DNA of 64,000 nucleotides from Faecalibacterium gallinarum (GCF_022180365.1 NZ_BQKV01000041.1:1-64000); one strand, 5' to 3'; shown: positions 34,639 through 43,601, counted from the stretch's first letter. A program made the numbers and translations. The notes: generated by a model from the letters alone, not told the origin.

Positions 34639-35955
34639 ATGGCCCTGCACGTCATGGACGAGGCCAACCGCTGCCTCGGCTGCAAAAAGCCCCTCTGCCA
34701 GGAGGGCTGCCCCATCCACACCAACATCCCCGAAGTGATCCGGCTGCTGAAATCCGGCAACCTCAACGCCGCGGGGCGGATGCTCTTTGAGAACAACCCC
34801 CTGACCACCGTGTGCAGCCTGGTCTGCAACCACGAGAAACAGTGCGAGGGTCACTGCATCCGCAACCGGATGCCCTCCCACGACCCGGTCCACTTCTCCA
34901 TCATCGAGGACTATATCTCCACCACCTACGCCAACCAGATGGTGGCCGGCCCCGCCCCCAAAAACGGGATGAAGGCCGCTGTGGTGGGCTCAGGCCCGGC
35001 GGGTCTGACCATTGCGGTGCTGCTGGCCCGCTGGGGTTACGACATCACCATCTTCGAGTCCCAGGATAAAATCGGCGGCGTGATGCGGTACGGCATCCCC
35101 AACTACCGGCTGCCCGACAGCGTGCTGGACGACTTCCAGTACCGGCACCTGGAGCTGAAAGGCATCCGGGTGCGGCCCAACACCGCCATTGGCCGGACGC
35201 TCACCATTGACGACCTCTTCCGGGACGGCTACAAGAGTGTCTTCATCGGCGCGGGCCTCTGGAAGGCCAACGCCATGCACATTAAGGGCGAATCCCTGGG
35301 GAACGTGGCTTTTGGCATCGACTACCTGGCCAACTCCAAGGGGTTCAACCTGGGGGACAACATCGCCGTGATCGGCGTGGGCAACTCGGCCATGGACTGC
35401 GCCCGCACCGCCATCCGGAACGGAGCCCGGCACGTCACCTGCTATGCCCGCCGGGATGAGAGCTGCATCAGCGCCTCGGCCTATGAGGTCAGCTACGCAA
35501 AGCTCGAGGGAGTGGGCTTCCGGTTTTGCAAAGCCCCGGTGGAGATCCGGGAAGAGGGCCTGGTCTGCCGGGACACCGTCAAAACCGAGGACGGCAGTTT
35601 CGTCCAGGTGGAGGGCAGCGAAAAGCTCTACCCCCACACCGGCGTGATTGTCTCGGTGAGCCAGGGCTCCGAGAGCGCCCTTATTGAGACCACCACCGGC
35701 ATCGACACCAACCATAAGGGCCTTTTGACCGTGGGCCCCGACGGCCGTACCACCCGTCCAGGGGTGTTCGCCGGCGGCGACGCGGTCAAGGGCGCCCGCA
35801 CTGTGGTGGAGGCCGTCGCCATGGCCAAGGAGGTGGCGGTGGCCATGGACGAGTATATGAAGTCCCTGCCCGCCGACACCACTCCCGACCCCTACGCCAG
35901 TCTTCCGGTGGAAGACACTCTGGGGCCGGACGCTCTGGCCGAACAGCAGCGGTAA
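34639..35955 (+). CDS. GltD-like NAD(P)-dependent oxidoreductase
   Basis: A 438-residue flavin oxidoreductase like the small subunit of glutamate synthase. The N-terminal ferredoxin-like domain has CLGCKKPLCQEGCPIHTNIPE, further CSLVCNHEKQCEGHC cluster ligands, then an FAD motif VVGSGPAGLTIAVLLARWG and an NADPH motif VIGVGNSAMDCARTA. No gltB is adjacent, so it may act in another pathway such as electron bifurcation or pyrimidine reduction. Start after GGAGG. Confidence 0.8.
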   Translation: MALHVMDEANRCLGCKKPLCQEGCPIHTNIPEVIRLLKSGNLNAAGRMLFENNPLTTVCSLVCNHEKQCEGHCIRNRMPSHDPVHFSIIEDYISTTYANQMVAGPAPKNGMKAAVVGSGPAGLTIAVLLARWGYDITIFESQDKIGGVMRYGIPNYRLPDSVLDDFQYRHLELKGIRVRPNTAIGRTLTIDDLFRDGYKSVFIGAGLWKANAMHIKGESLGNVAFGIDYLANSKGFNLGDNIAVIGVGNSAMDCARTAIRNGARHVTCYARRDESCISASAYEVSYAKLEGVGFRFCKAPVEIREEGLVCRDTVKTEDGSFVQVEGSEKLYPHTGVIVSVSQGSESALIETTTGIDTNHKGLLTVGPDGRTTRPGVFAGGDAVKGARTVVEAVAMAKEVAVAMDEYMKSLPADTTPDPYASLPVEDTLGPDALAEQQR

Positions 35956-36021
35956 GGCTCCGGCCCGTCCGCCCATCAAAATTCCCCGGCGCATGACAGC
36001 CGGGCCAAGGAGGTTCACCCC

Positions 36022-36912
36022 ATGACCCAACCCCACAACCGCAAAGCGGCTCTGCTTTCTGCCTCGGCCATCCTGCTGGGCAACATTCTGTTCGCTCTAA
36101 CCCTGAAACTGTTCGTGATGCCCTCCGGGCTGATTATGGGCGGCGCCACCGGTGTCGCCCTGGCGGTCAACCGCGCCTTCGGGCTGTCAGTATCCGGGGT
36201 ACTGCTGGTTTTCAACGTCAGCATGCTGATCCTGGGCTGGCTGGTGCTGGGGCGGACCTTTGCCATCTCCACCCTGGCCAGTACCTTCCTGAGCCCCGTT
36301 GCCCTGGAATTTTGGGAGCGGCTGTTGGGGGACTATGTTCTGACCGACGACCTGCTGCTCTGCACCGTCTTCGCGGGGCTGGGCATCGGCGTCTCTCTGG
36401 GTATGGTGATCCGGGCGGGGGCCTCCACCGGCGGCATGGATATCCCGCCCCTGGTGCTGAACAAGCTCTGCCGCCTGCCGGTGTCGGTGAGTATGTTTTT
36501 CTTCGACCTTTTGATCCTGCTGACGCAGGCCATGTCCACCCCCGCCGACCAGATCCTCTATGGTATTCTGGTGGTGCTGATTTCCACCACCGTTCTGGAT
36601 AAAGTGATTATGGTGGGCACCACCCGCACCGAGGTCAAGATCATCAGCAGCAAGGCCGACGAGATCCGCGCCGCTATCCTCTCCCAGATCGACCGGGGCG
36701 TCACCATCCTCCACGGCGAGGGCGGCTATCTGCACCAGCCCACCCAGCTTTTGCTCTGCGTCGTCTCCAACCGGGAGCTGCCGAGGCTGGAAAAACTGAT
36801 CCACTCCATCGACCCGGCCAGCTTTGTGATTGTGGGCCACGTCAGCGAGGTCAGCGGACGGGGCTTCTCGCTGAGCAAGCATTACACCAATCAGGAACAC
36901 GACCAGGATTAA
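36022..36912 (+). CDS. YitT family membrane protein
   Basis: A 296-residue membrane protein with five or six helices (YitT_membrane) and a soluble C-terminal DUF2179 domain, MVGTTRTEVKIISSKADEIR to the end. Such proteins are widespread in Firmicutes; function is unknown. It follows the GltD-like gene by 66 bp with AAGGAGG before the ATG, so co-transcription is possible. Confidence 0.87.
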   Translation: MTQPHNRKAALLSASAILLGNILFALTLKLFVMPSGLIMGGATGVALAVNRAFGLSVSGVLLVFNVSMLILGWLVLGRTFAISTLASTFLSPVALEFWERLLGDYVLTDDLLLCTVFAGLGIGVSLGMVIRAGASTGGMDIPPLVLNKLCRLPVSVSMFFFDLLILLTQAMSTPADQILYGILVVLISTTVLDKVIMVGTTRTEVKIISSKADEIRAAILSQIDRGVTILHGEGGYLHQPTQLLLCVVSNRELPRLEKLIHSIDPASFVIVGHVSEVSGRGFSLSKHYTNQEHDQD

Positions 36913-36992
36913 CCGCCCCGAGGCAGATTGATATTTTTTTGGCATTCCAGGCAACCGTTTGTTGTCGAACCTCCCAAAAAGGAGCCGCCAGG

Positions 36993-37020
36993 GTTGCGAA
37001 ACAGTAAAATCATGGTATAA
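36993..37020 (+). promoter_or_regulatory. pckA promoter
   Basis: -35 TTGCGA (36993-36998), 16 bp, -10 TATAAT (37015-37020). Predicted start near 37027. Confidence 0.75.
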
Positions 37021-37034
37021 TTATAGTGACCTAC

Positions 37035-37053
37035 TAGCAGCCACAGGCTGCTA
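37035..37053 (+). promoter_or_regulatory. Hairpin at the 5' end of pckA mRNA
   Basis: A perfect 8-bp stem TAGCAGCC-ACA-GGCTGCTA beginning about 8 nt after the predicted transcription start. Its position fits an mRNA-stabilising 5' stem or a regulator site. Confidence 0.5.
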
Positions 37054-37106
37054 TATGAGGTAATTTGGTCTTTTGCGCGAGTTTTTGACTTATGGAGGGA
37101 ATACCC

Positions 37107-38696
37107 ATGGAAACTTATGGTATCGAAAAATTCGGTATCCTGGCTCCTAAGGCCGTTTACCGTAACCTGACCCCCGCCCAGCTGACCGAGGCCGCCCTGC
37201 GCCGCGGCGAAGGCTCTCTGAGCAACACCGGCGCTCTGGTCGTCACCACCGGCAAGTACACCGGCCGCTCGCCCAACGATAAGTTCATCGTTGACAGCGA
37301 GGGCGTCCACAACGACATCGCCTGGGGCAAAGTCAACCGCCCCATCAGCCGCGAGAAGTTTGACGCCATCAAGGGCAAAGTCGCCGCTTACCTGCAGGGC
37401 CGCGAGATCTTCATCTTCGACGGTTTCGCAGGCGCAGACCCCAAGTACACCAAGAAGTTCCGCATCATCAACGAGCTGGCCAGCCAGAACCTGTTCATCC
37501 ATCAGCTGCTGATCCGGCCCACCGCTGAGGAGCTGGCAAACTACGGCGAGCCCGACTACACCATGCTGGTGGCCCCCGGCTTCAAGTGCGATCCCGAGGT
37601 GGACGGCGTCAACAGCGAGGCCGCCATCATGATCGACTACGAGGCTCACACCATCGTGATCTGCGGCAGCCAGTACAGCGGCGAGATCAAGAAGAGCGTC
37701 TTCTCCACCATGAACTACGTCATGACCAAGGAGAACGTCCTGCCCATGCACTGCTCCGCCAACATGGACCCCGTCACCCACGAGACCGCTGTCTTCTTCG
37801 GCCTGTCCGGCACCGGCAAGACCACCCTGTCCGCTGACCCCGGCCGCAAGCTGATCGGCGACGACGAGCACGGCTGGAGCCCCGACGGCGTGTTCAACTT
37901 TGAGGGCGGCTGCTACGCCAAGTGCATCAACCTCAAGGAAGAGAACGAGCCCGAGATCTACCACGCCATCAAGTTCGGCTCTCTGGTGGAGAACGTGGTC
38001 ATGGACCCCGAGACCCGCGAGTTCAACTTTGACGACGACAGCCTGACCGAGAACACCCGCGTCGGCTACCCCGTCGATTACATCTCCAACGCCCAGATCC
38101 CCGGCGAGGGCGGCATCCCCAAGGTTGTCATCTTCCTGACCGCCGACGCTTTCGGCGTTCTGCCCCCGATCAGCCGCCTGAGCAAGGAAGCTGCTATGTA
38201 CCACTTCGTCACCGGCTTCACCTCCAAGCTGGCCGGCACCGAGCGTGGCGTTACTGAGCCGCAGCCCACCTTCTCCACCCTGTTCGGCGAGCCCTTCATG
38301 CCCATGGATCCCCAGGTCTACGCCAAGATGCTGGGCGACAAGCTGGATCAGTACGGCACCAAGGTCTACCTGGTGAACACCGGCTGGGCCGGCGGCAGCG
38401 CAGCCTCCGGCGCAAAGCGGATGAAGCTGAGCTACACCCGCGCCATGGTCACCGCCGCTCTGAACGGCAGCTTCGATAACATCGAGTTCAAGCATCACGA
38501 TGTCTTCAACGTGGACTACCCCACCAGCTGCCCCGGCGTGCCCGACGAGAAGCTGGATGCCCGCGGCATGTGGGAAGACAAGGCTGCTTACGACGAGCAG
38601 GCCAACAAGCTGGCCAAGATGTTCGAGGATAACTTCGCCAAGAAGTACCCCAACATGGCCGCTGAGATCGTCAATGCAGGCCCCAAGGCAAAGTAA
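37107..38696 (+). CDS. pckA: Phosphoenolpyruvate carboxykinase (ATP)
   Basis: Interconverts oxaloacetate + ATP and PEP + CO2 + ADP. The 529 residues carry the kinase-1a P-loop GLSGTGKTTLS, the PEPCK-specific IGDDEHGWSPDGVFNFEGGCYAKCI and the RGVTEPQPTFSTLFGEPFMP region. I used the ATG at 37107, 7 nt after GGAGGG, rather than one at 37092 inside that site. Codon use is unusually biased to C-ending codons, typical of very high expression. It may run in the fixing direction with the fumarase and malic genes. Confidence 0.96.
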   Translation: METYGIEKFGILAPKAVYRNLTPAQLTEAALRRGEGSLSNTGALVVTTGKYTGRSPNDKFIVDSEGVHNDIAWGKVNRPISREKFDAIKGKVAAYLQGREIFIFDGFAGADPKYTKKFRIINELASQNLFIHQLLIRPTAEELANYGEPDYTMLVAPGFKCDPEVDGVNSEAAIMIDYEAHTIVICGSQYSGEIKKSVFSTMNYVMTKENVLPMHCSANMDPVTHETAVFFGLSGTGKTTLSADPGRKLIGDDEHGWSPDGVFNFEGGCYAKCINLKEENEPEIYHAIKFGSLVENVVMDPETREFNFDDDSLTENTRVGYPVDYISNAQIPGEGGIPKVVIFLTADAFGVLPPISRLSKEAAMYHFVTGFTSKLAGTERGVTEPQPTFSTLFGEPFMPMDPQVYAKMLGDKLDQYGTKVYLVNTGWAGGSAASGAKRMKLSYTRAMVTAALNGSFDNIEFKHHDVFNVDYPTSCPGVPDEKLDARGMWEDKAAYDEQANKLAKMFEDNFAKKYPNMAAEIVNAGPKAK

Positions 38697-38730
38697 TTTT
38701 GCCCAGAGTTAACCTGAACTGACAAACAGA

Positions 38731-38768
38731 ACACCCCCGAGAGCTTCGGCTCCCGGGGGTGTTTTTTG
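38731..38768 (+). terminator. pckA terminator
   Basis: ACACCCCCGAGAGC/GCTCCCGGGGGTGT stem with a TTCG loop, followed by TTTTTTG. Very strong. Confidence 0.92.
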
Positions 38769-38797
38769 TTTTATTGGCTGCAGAAGGAGGGCGGCTC

Positions 38798-39196
38798 TCA
38801 GCCCTCGGTGCCGCCGAGGGTGTTCTCGGCGTCCTGGAGCAGCGCCCGCTGGCGGATCTTTTCCAGGGTCTGCTCGCTGAGGATATGCTCGGCCTTGCAG
38901 GCGTCCTCGGCGGCGGTCTTTTCGTCCACCCCCAGCTGCATGAAGAAGTGCTGTAATAGCCGGTGGCGGCTGTAAATCCGCTCGGCAATCTCCCGGCCCG
39001 GGGGCAGCAGGGTCAGGTTCCCCTCGCCGTCCACGGCGATATAGCCGTTCTCCCGCAGTTTGCGCATGGCGATGCTGACGCTGGCTTTGGTATAGCCCAG
39101 CTCGCGCACCACGTCGATGGAGCGCACCTTGCCCAGCCGTTCGGTCAGCATCAGGATGGTTTCCAGATAATCTTCGGCGGATTGATGGATCATCAT
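38798..39196 (-). CDS. DtxR/MntR-family metal-dependent regulator
   Basis: A 132-residue repressor. The N-terminal winged helix is MIHQSAEDYLETILMLTERLGKVRSIDVVRELGYTKASVSIAMRKL; the metal-binding and dimerisation domain has RHRLLQHFFMQLGV and EDACKAEHILSEQTLEKI with the usual Cys/His/Glu ligands. No SH3-like tail, so it resembles MntR-type proteins that sense Mn2+ or Fe2+. Two adjacent ATGs lie after GGGAGG. Its targets are not visible nearby. Confidence 0.85.
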   Translation of the reverse strand: MMIHQSAEDYLETILMLTERLGKVRSIDVVRELGYTKASVSIAMRKLRENGYIAVDGEGNLTLLPPGREIAERIYSRHRLLQHFFMQLGVDEKTAAEDACKAEHILSEQTLEKIRQRALLQDAENTLGGTEG

Positions 39197-39306
39197 GGTT
39201 TGTTCGGCCTCCCGTTTCCTGCCCGGCCGTAGGGCGGCGGGGCGTTTTCTCCTAGAGTATCACATCCGGCGGCCCAGCGCAAGCGGTCCAGCGGCCTCCG
39301 GGGGTT

Positions 39307-39873
39307 TTATTCTCCCGACGGGCAGGCGGCGCGGTAGGCTGCCGGGCCCGACTCGTACAGGTCCCCGCCCACCGGGTCCAGAATCACCGTCAGGGGCATA
39401 TTTTCCACCGTCAGCCGGCGGACCGCCTCGCAGCCCAGATCCGGCCAGGCGATGACTTCCAGGCTCTGGACGCTCTGGGCCATCAGGGCCCCAGCGCCCC
39501 CCAGGGCCGCCAGATAAACGGCGCCGTTGCGGACCACGGCCTCTTTGACGGCGGCATCCCGCTTGCCCTTGCCGATCATGATTTTGTTCCCCAGATCCAA
39601 GAGCCGGGGGGACATGGCATCCATCCGGCCCGAGGTGGTGGGCCCGGCGGAACCGATCACCTGGCCCGGGCGCTCGGGAGTGGGGCCGACGTAATAAATA
39701 GCGCTGCCCTCCAGATCAAAGGGCAGGGCCTGGCCTGCATCCAGGGCCTCGATCATTCGTTTATGAGCCTGGTCCCGGGCGGTGTAGATCACCCCCGAGA
39801 GCAGAACCGTATCCCCGGCCCGCAGCGGCGCCAGATCGACGGCGGTGCAGGGGGCTGTCAGTTTGTATTCCAT
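39307..39873 (-). CDS. fumB: Class I fumarate hydratase, beta subunit
   Basis: The C-terminal catalytic half of the two-subunit iron-sulfur fumarase that interconverts fumarate and malate. The 188 residues show GDTVLLSGVIYTARDQAHKRM, IYYVGPTPERPGQVIGSAGPTTSGRMD and LGGAGALMAQSV. It follows the alpha subunit by 17 bp. It could equally serve in a tartrate dehydratase, but the malic enzyme neighbour favours fumarase. Confidence 0.87.
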   Translation of the reverse strand: MEYKLTAPCTAVDLAPLRAGDTVLLSGVIYTARDQAHKRMIEALDAGQALPFDLEGSAIYYVGPTPERPGQVIGSAGPTTSGRMDAMSPRLLDLGNKIMIGKGKRDAAVKEAVVRNGAVYLAALGGAGALMAQSVQSLEVIAWPDLGCEAVRRLTVENMPLTVILDPVGGDLYESGPAAYRAACPSGE

Positions 39874-39890
39874 GGGTTATGCCTCCCCTC

Positions 39891-40730
39891 TCACAGCTCT
39901 GCGGTGGCCCGGCGGGTCACATGGCAGGACACGTTGACGGCGGCGGGCAGGCCCGCCACATGGGTGGGCATCTGCTCAATGGCCAGGCCCAGGCAGGTGG
40001 TCTTGCCGCCGAACCCTTGCGGCCCAATGCCGATCTCGTTGACGGCCTCCAGCAGTTCCCGCTCCAGGGCCGCATAGTAGGGGTCCGGGTTGGGGACGTC
40101 CAGGGGGCGGAGCAGGGCTTTCTTGGCCAGGTAGGCCACCTTGTCAAAGCTGCCACCCACGCCGATGCCCAGCACAATGGGGGGGCAGGGGTTGGAGCCC
40201 GCCAGCTTGACCGTCTCCAGAACAAACTTCTTGAAGCCCTCAACGCCGTCGGCGGGTTTCAGCATCTGAATCCGGCTCATGTTCTCGCTGCCGAAGCCCT
40301 TGGGGGCCACGGTGATCTTGCAGCCGTCCCCATCCACCAGATGGACGGTGATGGCCGCGGGGGTGTTGTCGCCGGTGTTGCCCCGGCGGAGGGGGTCGGC
40401 CACAATGCTCTTGCGCAGATAACCCGCGCCGTAACCCTGGCGGACGCCCTCGTGGATGGCCTGTTCAAAGCTGCCCTCGATGTGGACATCGGTGCCCAGC
40501 TCCACAAAGACGCAGGCCATGCCGGTGTCCTGGCAGATGGGCAGGTTGGCGGCCTCAGCGGCCCCCAGGTTGTCCCAGAGCAGATTCAGGGTGGTTTTGG
40601 CCAGGGGCCAGGGCTCCGAGGCCCGGGCCGCATCCAGGGCCGCCTGCACGTCGGCGGGCAGATGGGTGTTGGCCTCGATGCAGAGCCGGGCCACCGCGGC
40701 GGTGATCTCCTGTGTGGAAATGGTTCTCAT
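39891..40730 (-). CDS. fumA: Class I fumarate hydratase, alpha subunit
   Basis: The 279-residue N-terminal partner that carries the [4Fe-4S] cluster. Cluster cysteines are visible in LPICQDTGMA, NPCPPIVLGIGVGG and GGKTTCLG. It lies 12 bp after malic enzyme and 17 bp before the beta subunit, so fumarate, malate and pyruvate are linked in one operon. Oxygen sensitivity would be expected. Confidence 0.87.
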   Translation of the reverse strand: MRTISTQEITAAVARLCIEANTHLPADVQAALDAARASEPWPLAKTTLNLLWDNLGAAEAANLPICQDTGMACVFVELGTDVHIEGSFEQAIHEGVRQGYGAGYLRKSIVADPLRRGNTGDNTPAAITVHLVDGDGCKITVAPKGFGSENMSRIQMLKPADGVEGFKKFVLETVKLAGSNPCPPIVLGIGVGGSFDKVAYLAKKALLRPLDVPNPDPYYAALERELLEAVNEIGIGPQGFGGKTTCLGLAIEQMPTHVAGLPAAVNVSCHVTRRATAEL

Positions 40731-40742
40731 GGGCAGTCCCCC

Positions 40743-41915
40743 TTACAGCCGGGCCGCGCCGGTCTCCTGGGCAGCCTTGGCCACGGCATCGGCCACGGCC
40801 TGGGGCACCCGGGGATCAAAGGGGCCGGGGATGATGTAGTCGTCGCTCCGCTGCTCGTCGGTGATCAGGTCGGCGATGGCGTAGGCGGCGGCCAGCTTCA
40901 TCTGGTCGTTGATGTCCCGGGCCCGGACGGACAGAGCGCCCTTGAACAGGCCAGGGAAGCAGAGGACGTTGTTCACCTGGTTGGGGAAGTCGCTGCGGCC
41001 GGTGGCAATGACCCGCACGCCGCCCGCCTTGGCCTCGTCGGGCATGATTTCGGGGGTGGGGTTGGCCATGGCAAAGACGATGGCGTCCTTGTTCATGGTC
41101 TTGCACATCTCAGCGGTCAGGCAGCCGGGCTTGGACACGCCGATAAAGACGTCCGCCCCAACCAGGGCCTCGGCCAGGCCGCCCTTGATCTGGCGGGGGT
41201 TGGTCACCTCGCCCAGCCAGTTCTTGTGGGCCTCGGCGCTGTTGCAGCCCTTATACAGGGTACCGAACTGGTCCACCGCGATGATGTCTTTTGCACCGGC
41301 GGTCATCAGCATCTTGATGATGGCGGTGCCCGCAGCGCCGGGGCCGTTCAGGACGATGTGAACATCCTCCATCTTCTTGCCCACCACCCGCAGGGCGTTG
41401 ATGAGGGCCGCCGTCACCACGATGGCGGTGCCGTGCTGGTCGTCGTGGAAGACCGGGATATCCAGCTCCCGCTCCAGGGTTTCTTCGATCTCAAAGCACT
41501 CGGGGCTCTTGATGTCCTCCAGGTTGATGCCGCCGAAGGTGGGGGCGATGGCCTTGCAGGCAGCAATGACGCTGGCGGCGTCGTGGGCGTCGATGCAGAT
41601 GGGGAAGGCGTCCACCCCGCCGAACTCCTTGAAGAGGACGGCTTTGCCCTCCATCACCGGCAGGCCGGCCGCCGGGCCGATGTCCCCCAGGCCCAGAACT
41701 GCGGTGCCGTTGGAGACCACCGCCACCATGTTCCCTTTAAAGGTATATTTATAGACGTCCTCGGGGTTGGCCGCAATCTTGCGGCAAGGCTCGGCCACGC
41801 CGGGGGTGTAGGCGGTGGCCAGCTCGTCCCGGTTGGTCACCTCCACCTTGCTGACAATGCCCACCTTGCCCTTGTGGGCCTCGTGCATGGCAAGAGCTGC
41901 TTTATTATAATCCAT
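40743..41915 (-). CDS. NAD(P)-dependent malic enzyme
   Basis: Oxidative decarboxylation of malate to pyruvate. The 390 residues are the short bacterial form: TAYTPGVAEPCRKI, VSNGTAVLGLGDIGP, the metal/substrate motif NLEDIKSPECFEIE, FHDDQHGTAIV, and a Rossmann domain NGPGAAGTAIIKML. I chose the ATG at 41915 after AGGAGG; a longer frame to 42044 has no site. It leads the fumarase operon. Confidence 0.93.
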   Translation of the reverse strand: MDYNKAALAMHEAHKGKVGIVSKVEVTNRDELATAYTPGVAEPCRKIAANPEDVYKYTFKGNMVAVVSNGTAVLGLGDIGPAAGLPVMEGKAVLFKEFGGVDAFPICIDAHDAASVIAACKAIAPTFGGINLEDIKSPECFEIEETLERELDIPVFHDDQHGTAIVVTAALINALRVVGKKMEDVHIVLNGPGAAGTAIIKMLMTAGAKDIIAVDQFGTLYKGCNSAEAHKNWLGEVTNPRQIKGGLAEALVGADVFIGVSKPGCLTAEMCKTMNKDAIVFAMANPTPEIMPDEAKAGGVRVIATGRSDFPNQVNNVLCFPGLFKGALSVRARDINDQMKLAAAYAIADLITDEQRSDDYIIPGPFDPRVPQAVADAVAKAAQETGAARL

Positions 41916-41973
41916 GGTATTGTATCCTCCTGCTCTTTCGCGCTGGATGCGCCGGAATGGTTTCGTCCTCTTT

Positions 41974-41979
41974 ATTGTA
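41974..41979 (-). promoter_or_regulatory. Possible extended -10 promoter of the malic enzyme operon
   Basis: TGTTACAAT on the minus strand gives a TGn extended -10 (TACAAT); no good -35 is seen. About 55 bp before the start codon. Confidence 0.4.
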
Positions 41980-42111
41980 ACAGAACCGCCCGGGGATTTC
42001 CACCGCTCCGGGCGCCTTTCGGCCCCCGGCAAAGCCAAAACCAACTGCCGCAGGCCGGGGCATTTGTGGCAATTTCGTTAAAACGCTTTCTTTTTGGTCG
42101 GATCAACGGTA

Positions 42112-42117
42112 TAATAT
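42112..42117 (+). promoter_or_regulatory. Possible -10 of the FKBP lipoprotein gene
   Basis: TATAAT with a weak TTTCTT-type -35 about 17 bp upstream, 70 bp before the TTG start. Confidence 0.4.
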
Positions 42118-42186
42118 AGCGGCAAAGGCAGACCTTCGGGCTGCCATCCCATCAGACAACAAACCGAACAACAGGAGGATATTCTT

Positions 42187-43326
42187 TTGAATCATAAATC
42201 GTTTGCCGCGCTCTGCCTGGCCGCAGCCTTGGGGCTGAGCGCCGTTCTGGGCGGGTGCAGCTTTTTCAAGGGGGATGCGTCCTCCCAGGCTGCGGGGGTG
42301 TCCAGCTTCGGCTCCGCCGCCGACTACGATTACGAGAACTTCCAGTTCAGCCAGGGCCTGACTGCCGACGGCTACTGGGAGGGGGTCAAGGCTCTGGACT
42401 ATGTCACCCTGCCGGAGGATTTCGCGGCCATCTCCCTGCCCAAGGCTGAGGTGGAGCCCACCGAGGAGGCCATCTCCAACCAGTGGGATTACTTGCTGAG
42501 CATGTACAGCACCACCCAGCCCGTCACCGACCGGGCCGCCCAGAACGGCGACGTGGCCAACATTGACTACGCCGGCACCGTGGACGGGGTGGCCTTTACC
42601 GGCGGCACTTCCACCGGCTTCGACCTGACCCTGGGCAGCGGGATGTTCATCGATGGTTTCGAGGAGCAGATCGTGGGCCACATGCCCGGGGACCAGTTCG
42701 ACGTGGTGGTCACCTTCCCCGAGGGGTACAACGACTCCACCGACGCCGAGGGCAATACGGTGCCCCTGAGCGGCCGGGAGGCGGTCTTTGCCGTCACCCT
42801 GAACAGTCTGTCCGAGTCTGTCCTGCCCGAGGCCACCGACGCCTGGGTGGATGAGAACTTCGGCGAGAGCGATGACGTTCACACCGTGGAGGAGCTGAAC
42901 CAGTATTTCTACGACCTGATCTACGAGGACAACCTGGACAACGCCATCCGCTCCTATCTGCTGGAGTCCTCCCAGTTTGACGGCTGCCCCGATGTCATCG
43001 CCGACTACCAGGTCACCAGCTGCCTGAACTACTATTACCAGATGGCCTCCTACTACGGCTACACCCTGGACGAGTTCCTCACCACCTACGCCGGGTTCAG
43101 CTCCGCCGACGAGATGCTGGCCAGCTACGACGAGGATCTGCGCAGCTACTGCGACGAAGCTCTGGTCTACCAGGCGGTGGCCGAGTCCCTGGGCCTGACC
43201 CCCAGCGAAGCCAGCTGCGAAAAGTACGCCGACTACAACGCCAGCTACGGCGAAAACTACGTCAAGATGCTGGCCCTGATCGACGACGTGACCGCTGCTC
43301 TGCGGGACGGGGTCCAGCTGGTCTAA
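42187..43326 (+). CDS. FKBP-type (trigger-factor-like) lipoprotein foldase
   Basis: A 379-residue exported lipoprotein: lipobox LGGC (Cys24), then an FKBP-like isomerase domain (about 115-220; NGDVANIDYAGTVDGVAFTGG, IDGFEEQIVGHMPGDQFDVVVTFPEGY) followed by a trigger-factor-like helical C-terminal half. Presumably it folds secreted proteins. The start is TTG (42187), 8 nt after AGGAGG; no suitable ATG lies nearby. A strong terminator follows. Confidence 0.85.
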   Translation: MNHKSFAALCLAAALGLSAVLGGCSFFKGDASSQAAGVSSFGSAADYDYENFQFSQGLTADGYWEGVKALDYVTLPEDFAAISLPKAEVEPTEEAISNQWDYLLSMYSTTQPVTDRAAQNGDVANIDYAGTVDGVAFTGGTSTGFDLTLGSGMFIDGFEEQIVGHMPGDQFDVVVTFPEGYNDSTDAEGNTVPLSGREAVFAVTLNSLSESVLPEATDAWVDENFGESDDVHTVEELNQYFYDLIYEDNLDNAIRSYLLESSQFDGCPDVIADYQVTSCLNYYYQMASYYGYTLDEFLTTYAGFSSADEMLASYDEDLRSYCDEALVYQAVAESLGLTPSEASCEKYADYNASYGENYVKMLALIDDVTAALRDGVQLV

Positions 43327-43356
43327 GCGCCCAAAGCCCTAAATCCAAACCATCTG

Positions 43357-43402
43357 CCCGCCCGGGCCGCCCCTCTTGCAGGGTGCACCCGGGCGGGTTT
43401 TT
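43357..43402 (+). terminator. Terminator of the FKBP lipoprotein gene
   Basis: A perfect 10-bp CCCGCCCGGG/CCCGGGCGGG stem with a 21-nt loop, followed by TTTTT. Confidence 0.85.
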
Positions 43403-43451
43403 GCATATCTGCGAACTTTCTGTTAACTTTTTGGTTTTTGGGCCCGCCCTC

Positions 43452-43480
43452 TTGACAAGGGCGATGGTTTGCGGTATATT
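43452..43480 (+). promoter_or_regulatory. clpB promoter
   Basis: Consensus -35 TTGACA (43452-43457), 17 bp, -10 TATATT (43475-43480). A CIRCE element follows at once, so HrcA can block transcription. Confidence 0.88.
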
Positions 43481-43481
43481 T

Positions 43482-43508
43482 TTAGCAGTCGAGCAGCTAG
43501 AGTGCTAA
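43482..43508 (+). promoter_or_regulatory. CIRCE operator for HrcA
   Basis: TTAGCAGTC-N9-GAGTGCTAA. The right arm is perfect and the left arm has one mismatch to TTAGCACTC; the 9-bp spacer is exact. It starts just after the -10, where bound HrcA would stop polymerase. HrcA itself is not in the window. Confidence 0.88.
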
Positions 43509-43523
43509 ACAAACTCGACCAAC

Positions 43524-43601
43524 CCGCACAAGGAGGTGCGAATCCCCATGAAACGACCTGTTTTTCCGACATATCCCCCCTGTTCGCATCTCCGCGTGCG
43601 G
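43524..43601 (+). promoter_or_regulatory. Long stem-loop in the clpB leader enclosing an upstream start
   Basis: Two stems, CCGCAC/GTGCGG (43524-43529 with 43596-43601) and an 11-bp GGAGGTGCGAA/TTCGCATCTCC (43532-43542 with 43583-43593, one G-U), are separated by a 2x2 internal loop. They pair the only good AAGGAGGT site before the 20-codon ORF, whose ATG is in the loop. It could be a heat-sensitive RNA switch or a stability element. Confidence 0.55.

Noticed and set aside
36909-38498. 529-codon open frame opposite pckA
   Set aside because: Shadow of a very GC-rich, highly expressed gene; no ribosome site or recognisable domain.
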